Of a stretch of 10,048 bases of DNA, positions 5,138 to 10,048 are shown in pieces (the stretch's first letter is position 1; each line of letters begins with the position of its first letter). Both the position numbers and the translations under genes were made by a program. Under the pieces are notes generated by a model, which was not told the DNA's origin, searched no databases, and saw only the letters and a program-made list of their open reading frames with translations. The DNA is from DATJSN01 sp035504095 (GTDB taxonomy: Bacteria; Planctomycetota; Phycisphaerae; WQYP01). The stretch covers positions 1 through 10,048 of the forward strand of contig DATJSN010000053.1 of the NCBI GenBank assembly GCA_035504095.1, read 5' to 3'.

Positions 5138-6619
5138 ATGTCAACGATTACGCAAACAGTGCCCCAACCAGCCAAAGTAAAGGTCCATCAAACCAAAATG
5201 CTCATCGACGGTAAATGGGTCGACTCGGTCAGCGGTCGAACCTTTGAAACCATCAACCCCACCACCGGCGAGCCGATCGCCCGCGTCGCCGAAGGTGAAA
5301 AAGCCGACGTGGACAAGGCCGTCGCCGCGGCACGTAAGGCGTTTGACAAAGGCCCGTGGCGGAAAATCAGCGCCCGCGAACGCGGCAAGCTGATTAACAA
5401 ACTCGCCGACCTGATTGAAAAGCACCAGGAAGAACTGGCCCAACTCGAAACGCTGGACAACGGCAAGCCGATCAACGACAGCCGCGCCGCCGACCTGCCG
5501 CTGACCATCGATTGCTATCGTTACTACGCCGGCTGGGCGGACAAAATCGAAGGCAAAACCATTCCCATCAACGGCCCCTACTTCTGCTACACGCGTCACG
5601 AACCGGTAGGCGTGGTCGGGCAGATCATCCCGTGGAATTTTCCCCTGCTCATGCAGGCCTGGAAATGGGGGCCGGCGCTGGCGGCCGGTTGTACCATCGT
5701 ACTTAAGCCCGCGGAACAAACTCCTTTGACTGCCCTGCGGGTAGGCGAACTGGCCATGGAAGCCGGTTTTCCGCCGGGCGTAATAAACATTGTTCCCGGC
5801 TTTGGCGAGACCGCCGGCGCTGCGATTTCTGAGCACATGGACGTGGACAAGGTCGCGTTCACCGGCAGCACGGAAGTGGGCAAACTGATTCAGCAGGCGG
5901 CGGGGCGCTCGAACCTTAAACGCGTTACGCTGGAACTGGGCGGGAAAAGCCCCAACATCGTTTTTGCCGACGCGGACCTGGACGCCGCGATCGAAGGCAG
6001 CCACTTCGGCCTGTTTTTCAACCAGGGGCAGTGCTGCTGTGCTGGCAGCCGGCTCTTTGTGGAATCCAAGGTGCATGATGAGTTTGTGCAGCGGATGTTG
6101 ACGCGGGTCAGGAAGACCAAAGTGGGCGATCCGTTTAGCACCGATACGAATCAGGGTCCGCAAGTCAGCCAGGAACAGTTTGACAAAGTGATGGGATACA
6201 TCGAATCAGGTAAAAAGTCGGGCGCCAAAATGCTCACCGGCGGCAAACGCTGCGGCACGCACGGCTATTTCATCGAGCCGACGATTTTTGCCGAGGTCAA
6301 TGACGGCATGCAGATCGCGCAAGAGGAAATTTTCGGTCCGGTCATGTCGATTATTCCGTTTAAGGACATCGACGAAGTGATTACGCGGGGAAATAAATCC
6401 ATGTACGGCCTGGCGGCTGCGGTATGGACCAGGGACATTTCCAAGGCGCATCGGATGGCGGCGGAGCTAAGGGCCGGCACGGTCTGGATCAATTGCTATG
6501 ACGTGTTCGATGCGGCGGCGCCGTTCGGCGGATTCAAGATGAGCGGCATTGGGCGCGAACTCGGCGAATACGCGCTAAGGAACTATACCGAAGTCAAAAC
6601 GGTAACCGTGGCGATGTGA
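5138..6619 (+). CDS. NAD(P)-dependent aldehyde dehydrogenase (ALDH1/2-like)
   Basis: A 493-residue soluble enzyme oxidising an aldehyde to its acid. All catalytic and cofactor elements of the ALDH superfamily are present: PWNFP with Asn167 (oxyanion), KPAEQTP with Lys190, the Rossmann GSTEVG (243-248), ELGGKSP with the general base Glu266, NQGQCCCAGSR with the nucleophile Cys300 in the middle of three cysteines (as in ALDH2), and EEIFGPV with the ribose-binding Glu397. The triple cysteine, the PYFCYTRHEPVGVVGQIIPWN stretch and the length put it near the eukaryotic-type ALDH1/2 and bacterial acetaldehyde or broad-range ALDHs. The substrate cannot be read from sequence. AGGAG (5126-5130) with a 7-nt spacer fixes the start at 5138. 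The gene stands alone, divergent from the repressor; whether the repressor controls it is unknown. Confidence 0.95.
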   Translation: MSTITQTVPQPAKVKVHQTKMLIDGKWVDSVSGRTFETINPTTGEPIARVAEGEKADVDKAVAAARKAFDKGPWRKISARERGKLINKLADLIEKHQEELAQLETLDNGKPINDSRAADLPLTIDCYRYYAGWADKIEGKTIPINGPYFCYTRHEPVGVVGQIIPWNFPLLMQAWKWGPALAAGCTIVLKPAEQTPLTALRVGELAMEAGFPPGVINIVPGFGETAGAAISEHMDVDKVAFTGSTEVGKLIQQAAGRSNLKRVTLELGGKSPNIVFADADLDAAIEGSHFGLFFNQGQCCCAGSRLFVESKVHDEFVQRMLTRVRKTKVGDPFSTDTNQGPQVSQEQFDKVMGYIESGKKSGAKMLTGGKRCGTHGYFIEPTIFAEVNDGMQIAQEEIFGPVMSIIPFKDIDEVITRGNKSMYGLAAAVWTRDISKAHRMAAELRAGTVWINCYDVFDAAAPFGGFKMSGIGRELGEYALRNYTEVKTVTVAM

Positions 6620-6646
6620 GCGGCTGTACCGCGGTTTTCAGTTTTC
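6604..6646 (+). terminator. Weak terminator candidate after the aldehyde dehydrogenase
   Basis: aaccgtgg (6604-6611, overlapping the last codons) can pair with ccgcggtt (6629-6636) with one mismatch. The interrupted T-run ttttcagtttt follows. It is plausible as an intrinsic terminator, but the stem is imperfect and overlaps the gene end. Confidence 0.3.
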
Positions 6647-6674
6647 GGTGTTCAGACGATAGTAAGGAAATACA

Positions 6675-6723
6675 CCCCTCGACATGGCTGGGGACGGGCC
6701 CATCGACACGGCTCAGGGCAGGG
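6675..6723. repeat. Two tandem TCGACA...GGCT intergenic repeat units
   Basis: cccctcgacatggctgggga and cccatcgacacggctcaggg are direct copies spaced 24 nt apart (tcgaca at 6679 and 6703). They match the unit nested at 4963-4982. The unit resembles the widespread ccctgagc-tgtcgaaggg type of intergenic bacterial repeat as I remember it. They mark the start of the AT-richer island. Confidence 0.6.
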
Positions 6724-6831
6724 GAACAGACCAGAGGCCATAGTTTTGCCGCGAAGGTGCCATAGGGGAGATAGATCAATTGTGGAGTGTAAAAAGCAAC
6801 CAAGATTCAAATATTTTTCTCGAAGGACTTG

Positions 6832-7470
6832 TCACGAATTCTTAGGACTGCGGTCGGGGCAATCTTTATAATATTGTTGTTTAAATGCATTGATTGGACC
6901 TAGGGAGTCAGGGGTAACGATCATTGTTTTATAATTATGTTTTTTGCAAATACATCTGCGGTTCGGATGAGTAATAAACGCAAACCGTTGATCCATTGTC
7001 TGGGATCGATCTTCCTGAAGGTCAATGTACCGACACCAATCCACTCGCTCGCGGGCAACATTTCTTATAGACCACCAATACTGCTCTAAAATGATTAGTC
7101 GTTCTTTAGGGAGCCCCATAAATTCAAGGGACTTCAATTAAAAATCACGGAGTTCATCATCGGTCATACGACTCCAGACCACGTCTTCGTCTTCCATCAA
7201 AACTTGCTTTGCGTGTTGTTGAAATTGCATAAAAAGTGTTTTGTCTTCCAGAACATCTCGGGCATCTTGGACAAATTTGACGAACCTTAGATCGTAATCA
7301 AATTGCCGATCTTGAGAGTATAAAAAATGCCAATCACAATTGCCGGGCGAATTCTCTGTCGAACAAGAGTGGTCGATAATGATGAAAAGGCCAGCCAAAC
7401 AATGTGCTCGTAATAGACGCTGGACCTGGAGCTTCGCTATTGGAGTTCTTCGAAGCAGAGGGTTTAACAT
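6832..7470 (-). pseudogene. Unrecognised ORF split by one in-frame TAA
   Basis: One reading frame runs from the ATG at 7470 to a stop at 6832. It would make about 212 residues but is broken by a single TAA at 7138-7140. The upstream part (110 residues) ends MTDDELRDF. The downstream part continues in the same frame as LKSLEFMGLPKERLIILEQYWW, 101 codons if a TTG is used or 95 from the ATG at 7119. Both halves are rich in charged and aromatic residues and look protein-like, for example DYDLRFVKFVQDARDVL and NVARERVDWCRYIDLQED. Cysteines and histidines cluster near the C-terminus (RRCICKKHNYK). I recognise no family. It may be a nonsense-mutated gene, two coupled cistrons or a sequence error. 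The first 20-25 residues overlap the plus-strand frame beginning at 7404 and may not be real. Confidence 0.45.
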
Positions 7471-7748
7471 CTATCGATAAAGCGTTACGCCAGGATGATC
7501 CAAACCTTCGAGTCGCTTGCACACAACTTTCTAAACATTGTGCATTGAATACGCCAAATTATAAACCGACACACTTAGCGAATTCTTTTGCACGCGGACG
7601 GGAACATAATGCTTGTTGCGCTGATACAGTGCAGATCAATCTGGAACATGAATTTACAGTATCACCAGCACATACTGAACACATCACTTTCATACAATTA
7701 GTCGCACCCGAGGCCCTTTGTCGTAAACCAGAATCAATGAAGGAATGA
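7404..7748 (+). CDS. Unrecognised small ORF, possibly a remnant
   Basis: A 114-residue frame with a GTG start at 7404. The stretch LVIDAGPGASLLEFFEAEGL looks like genuine protein, and the codons are an unbiased mix. A stop lies only seven codons upstream of the GTG, no Shine-Dalgarno is visible, and the protein-like character begins at once (NNVLVIDAGPG), so an N-terminal part may have been lost by frameshift near 7385. A Cys-rich minus-strand frame covers 7559-7831, and the choice of strand is uncertain. No family is recognised. Confidence 0.25.
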   Translation: MLVIDAGPGASLLEFFEAEGLTSIDKALRQDDPNLRVACTQLSKHCALNTPNYKPTHLANSFARGREHNACCADTVQINLEHEFTVSPAHTEHITFIQLVAPEALCRKPESMKE

Positions 7749-7887
7749 ACTGAAAGGAGTCGGTTGGTATTGAGAGTGAAACAGTCCAAACAAGTATTTT
7801 TCTTCGTCGCCAATTTCCGCAGGCACCCCACGGCGCGGCGTTGCCGCGAAATAAAAATTCAAAAGTTGCAACCACGACGACACGACG

Positions 7888-8007
7888 AATCCGCAGAGAA
7901 ACTATGAAGCCGAGGCTCCCTCGTCACGGTGGCATCATGCGCTAGCATGTTTATAGCCCGGGCTGATCTTGTGGATCGCCCAATCGTGTTTTTGAAGGAG
8001 ACTCGGC
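7888..8007 (+). ncRNA. Candidate IS110 bridge-RNA region (left end)
   Basis: In IS110-group elements such as IS621, the noncoding end upstream of the transposase encodes a bridge RNA whose loops specify target and donor DNA. This 120-nt leader contains several small inverted repeats: cgagg/cctcg (7911-7923), catgc/gcatg (7936-7949), agccc/gggct (7955-7964) and gatc/gatc (7965-7977). A near-identical copy lies inverted at 8536-8656. Structure and activity are inferred from family knowledge. Without the right end, the usual junction promoter could not form. Confidence 0.35.
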
Positions 8008-8082
8008 ATGGACATTCTCGCAATGGATCTGGGACAGGGCAAGAGCGTGTGTTGTGATTACCAGCGGGATGGTCGGCGGCAG
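7888..8082 (+). repeat. Left 195-bp inverted arm
   Basis: Begins at aatccgcagagaaact and ends at ggtcggcggcag. It pairs with 8461-8656. Differences from the right arm are at 7951, 7953 and 7959 (noncoding), 8013 (synonymous, GAC against GAT) and one base in the T-run 7989-7993 (five T against six). Confidence 0.92.
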
Positions 8083-8769
8083 GAATTCGTGACCATCGAT
8101 ACCAAGCCAGGCGCCTTGCACGATTTGATCGTGGAACGCAATCCGGGGTTGGTGGTCATCGAAATTTGTCCCATTGCCGGCTGGATACGCGACTTGTGTG
8201 AGGCCCTCGGCGTGAAGTTGATCGTGGCCAACACGTCGGATGAACCCTGGCAATGGCGAAAACTCAAACGCAAGACGGATAAGGATGATGCGCTCAAGCT
8301 GGCGCGGCTGGCGGCGATGGAACAGATTAAGCCAGTCCATGTACCGGCTCCGGCGATACGGCAATGGCGGATGCTGATTCATTACCGCCAGACCTTGGTA
8401 CAGTCCGGCACATCCATCCGAAACCGGATTCGCGCGATCCTGCAGATGGTCAACGTGGAACTGCCGCCGACCATCCCGCTGGTAATCACAACACACGCTC
8501 TTGCCCTGTCCCAGATCCATTGCGAGAATATCCATGCCGAGTCTCCTTCAAAAAACACGATTGGGCGATCCACAAGATCAGCCCCGGCTACACACATGCT
8601 AGCGCATGATGCCACCGTGACGAGGGAGCCTCGGCTTCATAGTTTCTCTGCGGATTATTTTTTTGCCGCGGCGAGGAAAGCGCGGATTTTGGCGGCGTCT
8701 TTTATACCTGGTTGGCCGGGGATTTCGACGCCGCTGGAAACGTCAACGGCCCATGGCCCGGTTATCTGA
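8008..8769 (+). pseudogene. IS110-family transposase, truncated after the DEDD domain
   Basis: The frame has 253 codons, but only residues 1-151 are transposase. It starts MDILAMDLGQGKS, with Asp7, Glu52 in VVIEICP, and Asp91/Asp94 in KTDKDDALKLARLA. Together these are the acidic residues of the RuvC-like DEDD domain of IS110/IS1111 recombinases. The following RNRIRAILQMVNVELPP marks the start of the helical linker. From base 8461 the frame enters the inverted arm and then trpF antisense, so the C-terminal Tnp_20 domain with its catalytic serine is absent. A full-length protein would be roughly twice the authentic part. The GAAGGAG (7994-8000), 7-nt spacer and ATG at 8008 are intact, so a truncated product could still be translated, but it cannot be a working recombinase. 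Confidence 0.85.
8461..8656 (-). repeat. Right 196-bp inverted arm
   Basis: The reverse complement of 7888-8082. It carries an inverted copy of the transposase start, with its ATG at 8533-8535 and GAAGGAG just beyond. It ends inside the trpF stop codon. Reading leftward from its ATG gives a 194-codon chimeric frame running antisense to the transposase; I regard this as a by-product. Confidence 0.92.
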
Positions 8770-9314
8770 ATCGCCTGGGCTACGTTCACCGGCGTCAAAC
8801 CGCCGGCGAGAATGATCGGAGCAATATCACCAAGGCTGCCCGAAGCACGGGCATCGCGAATCCAATTCCAATTGAATGTTTCGCCGGTGCCGCCGGGCTG
8901 CGCCGGCGAAAAAGCATCAAGAAGAATGGCCGCAGGCGAAAAGGCCAAATGCCCCAGGCGCGCGGACAAGCCGGTTAAATCGGCTGGCGAAGCCACTCGA
9001 AGCACGGGCCAGAAATTCAGGGAAATTTTTAAATCAGCAGGCGGCGTAAACTTATCCCAATCGCCATAGAGTTGAAAAGTCCGGATGTGCAAATTTTCCG
9101 CAAGCTCCCGGATTAGATCGACGTCAGAAGAATCGACCAGTGCCACGGGTGATGCAGGTGCGGTAGCGGTGAGAATTTCCGCGGCCCTTTTAAGATCGAT
9201 GCGGCGGGGACCGGAATAGAAATTCAGGCCAATAAAGTCGGCGCCGCTCTGGGCGGCCACGCGGGCGTCGGCGGCGCGGGTGACGCCGCAGATTTTTATT
9301 TTGATCTGAGCCAT
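8655..9314 (-). CDS. trpF: Phosphoribosylanthranilate isomerase
   Basis: A 219-residue cytosolic TIM-barrel enzyme of tryptophan synthesis that converts N-(5'-phosphoribosyl)anthranilate to CdRP. Motifs: KICGVT with the catalytic Cys9, GADFIGLNFYSGPR (24-37), ALVDSS (58-63), FQLYGD (80-85, where the family usually has QLHG), AILLDAF with the catalytic Asp133, GGTGETFNW (141-149), ILAGGLTPVNV (168-178) and the phosphate-binding VDVSSGVE (190-197) followed by PGIKD (202-206). Length is normal. I chose the ATG at 9314 over the GTG at 9353, because the 13 extra residues are encoded partly by a cacagagaa repeat and KIKICGVT is the proper N-terminus. No Shine-Dalgarno is clear. The stop codon overlaps the end of the IS110 arm, but the C-terminus looks complete. 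No other trp gene is adjacent. Confidence 0.95.
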   Translation of the reverse strand: MAQIKIKICGVTRAADARVAAQSGADFIGLNFYSGPRRIDLKRAAEILTATAPASPVALVDSSDVDLIRELAENLHIRTFQLYGDWDKFTPPADLKISLNFWPVLRVASPADLTGLSARLGHLAFSPAAILLDAFSPAQPGGTGETFNWNWIRDARASGSLGDIAPIILAGGLTPVNVAQAIQITGPWAVDVSSGVEIPGQPGIKDAAKIRAFLAAAKK

Positions 9315-9341
9315 GGCAACTGATTGTAGCTTGTTATTGGC

Positions 9342-9359
9342 CACAGAGAACACAGAGAA
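9342..9359. repeat. Tandem cacagagaa repeat upstream of trpF
   Basis: Two direct copies of cacagagaa (9342-9350 and 9351-9359). Repeats of this ccacagagaacacagag kind are common between genes in some Verrucomicrobiota, as I recall. A related ccacgacgacacgacga stretch lies at 7872-7888, beside the IS110 element. Confidence 0.5.
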
Positions 9360-9378
9360 CTTTTAATCACGAAATAGG

Positions 9379-9855
9379 TCAAAATACAATTGGTTTTTTA
9401 ACTCGAAATGCAGCCTCAACAAGTTCATAAAGCTGGGTCTCGAATTGGCGAATCCATCCCTCTGCTAATGCGTCGTCAGAATGAAATCCAGACAAAGCTT
9501 GCAACTCGGGTTTGAGTAACGTGATTTGATCGATATTGATAAAGTCGCCACAATGGATTCCGTTATAAACAATTTTTGACAGAATGATGGGAAAAAGTTC
9601 CGATCGTTTGGTCAACGTCATTCGGATCAGATCTACAGTTGCAATGTTGCCGATTCGGTAATGCCGCAAGATACCTCGCTCATGTTCGCACGCGTTGAAA
9701 TTCCATTGATCGAATGCCAAAACTTTTTTCAGGTCGCCGGTTCGTACAGATCGCGCACCCCCCTCTTCTACGAACATATTCCATTCAGGCAACGGCGGCG
9801 TTCGTAACTTACCTTGCTCGAAACAATCGCAATAAACAGTCGCGTCAAGACCCAT
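9379..9855 (-). CDS. Conserved protein of unknown function (MGLDATVYCDC family)
   Basis: A 158-residue probable cytosolic protein. The N-terminus MGLDATVYCDCFEQGKL, the central FDQWNFNACEHERGILRHYR (48-67), the RIGNIATV stretch and VYNGIHCGD (96-104) resemble a small bacterial family I remember, present in scattered genomes and without known function. The paired cysteines (9 and 11) and Cys56-Glu-His58 could bind a metal, but that is speculation. The ATG at 9855 is chosen over the frame's first ATG at 10017, because the upstream 54 residues are antisense to the transposase start and the family N-terminus begins exactly here. The preceding minus-strand ACAGAGAG is a weak ribosome site. It is co-directional with trpF, 64 nt upstream, and lower in GC, so it may be an acquired passenger. 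Confidence 0.7.
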   Translation of the reverse strand: MGLDATVYCDCFEQGKLRTPPLPEWNMFVEEGGARSVRTGDLKKVLAFDQWNFNACEHERGILRHYRIGNIATVDLIRMTLTKRSELFPIILSKIVYNGIHCGDFINIDQITLLKPELQALSGFHSDDALAEGWIRQFETQLYELVEAAFRVKKPIVF

Positions 9856-9936
9856 ACTCTCTGTGTCCGGGACTGTTGCCCAAATCACCAAAAGCGTTAA
9901 AAATAATATTAATCGATTGCATGGAGGCACACCATT

Positions 9937-10048
9937 ATGATGGGTAGACAGAATAAGAACGGTCCCAAGCTGTTTTACGTTGGCGTAGACATAGAAGAAC
10001 GCATTCCACCGGATCACCCGCTGCGTCGCGTCTTGCAGGCGGTCGATT
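9937..10048 (+). CDS. DDE transposase, IS1182/IS5-like, N-terminus only
   Basis: The first 37 codons of an open frame running off the window. MMGRQNKNGPKLFYVGVDIE followed by ERIPPDHPLRRVL is the typical N-terminal (DUF772-type) opening of IS1182/IS5-class transposases, where a LFY...dlEeRvPadHPLR motif precedes the helix-turn-helix. GGAGG (9923-9927) with a 9-nt spacer supports the ATG at 9937, with a second ATG directly after it. The catalytic domain, right end and target duplication lie outside the window. The left inverted repeat should fall between 9856 and 9936 or overlap the neighbouring gene's 5' end; I could not define it. Confidence 0.8.
   Translation, partial: MMGRQNKNGPKLFYVGVDIEERIPPDHPLRRVLQAVD

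Larger units (their letters stand above)
6660..7887. other. AT-richer accessory island with no recognised gene
   Basis: By eye, base composition falls well below that of the flanking aldehyde dehydrogenase from about 6780 to 7800. The region holds the TCGACA repeats, two stacked minus-strand frames (6832-7470), a plus-strand frame (7404-7748) and, next to the IS110 derivative, a tandem ccacgacga/cacgacga stretch (7872-7888). None of the translations resembles a family I know. The mix of overlapping, unrecognised or interrupted frames fits an acquired and decaying segment. Confidence 0.5.
7888..8656. mobile_element. IS110-family element rearranged into a long palindrome
   Basis: A 769-bp element made of a left arm (7888-8082), a unique middle (8083-8460) and a right arm (8461-8656) that is the reverse complement of the left arm. 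I count four substitutions and one T-run indel over about 195 bp. Both arms contain the same noncoding end, the GAAGGAG ribosome site, the ATG and the first 25 codons of an IS110 transposase. Normal IS110 elements have no long terminal inverted repeats, and the true right end is missing here. It looks like a non-autonomous derivative created by inverted duplication of the left end, lying between the AT-rich island and trpF. Confidence 0.85.

Noticed and set aside
5141..6163. 340-codon open frame on the minus strand inside the aldehyde dehydrogenase gene
   Set aside because: It is antisense to a fully supported ALDH with all catalytic motifs; such long antisense frames are common in GC-rich genes, and its translation shows no family.
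7951..8535. 194-codon minus-strand frame beginning with the same MDILAMDLG as the transposase
   Set aside because: Only the first 25 codons are transposase, from the inverted arm; the rest is antisense to the transposase body, so it is a by-product of the palindrome.
9315..9353. Longer trpF start (GTG at 9353)
   Set aside because: The extra residues derive partly from the cacagagaa repeat, and TrpF proteins begin near KICGVT.
9856..10017. N-terminal extension of the 9379-9855 protein with a hydrophobic stretch resembling a signal peptide
   Set aside because: It is antisense to the transposase start and its ribosome site, and the family N-terminus MGLDATVYCDC begins at 9855.

Overview
The window looks like chromosomal DNA of a Gram-negative bacterium of moderately high GC, with AT-richer accessory patches. 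A Kdo hydroxylase gene implies a Kdo-containing lipopolysaccharide and therefore an outer membrane. The abundance of short palindromic intergenic repeats, cacagagaa-type repeats and an IS110 element of this type resembles what I remember from Verrucomicrobiota (Pedosphaera/Limisphaerales-like genomes). That taxonomic guess rests on memory, not on a search.

Layout. 102-1232 (+): a two-domain permease of the DUF318/ArsP-like family. 1291-2217 (-): metF, with a good promoter. 2315-2826: a small four-helix-bundle protein gene (-) bracketed by degenerate acaggtgacaggg-type repeats, as if dropped in as a cassette. 2829-3707 (-): Kdo hydroxylase. 3836-4876 (-): an XRE-type repressor fused to a LexA/S24 self-cleavage domain, with a sigma70-like promoter overlapped by an inverted repeat. 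Two copies of a local hairpin repeat lie inside its coding sequence. 5138-6619 (+): an NAD-dependent aldehyde dehydrogenase. 6660-7887: an AT-richer island with paired TCGACA repeats and unrecognised or broken ORFs, including one frame split by a single TAA. 7888-8656: a rearranged IS110-family element in which the transposase gene is cut after its DEDD domain and joined to an inverted copy of its own left end, giving 195/196-bp inverted arms. 8655-9314 (-): trpF, whose stop codon abuts the element. 9379-9855 (-): a conserved protein of unknown function. 9937-10048 (+): the start of a DDE transposase cut by the window edge.

The genes do not form one pathway. metF (one-carbon/methionine), kdoO (lipid A-core), trpF (tryptophan) and the aldehyde dehydrogenase look like scattered housekeeping or metabolic genes. 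The spaces between them have been invaded by repeats, a four-helix-bundle cassette and insertion sequences. The most unusual items are the palindromic IS110 derivative with a duplicated candidate bridge-RNA region, and the self-cleaving repressor whose linker and tail are partly written by hairpin repeats.
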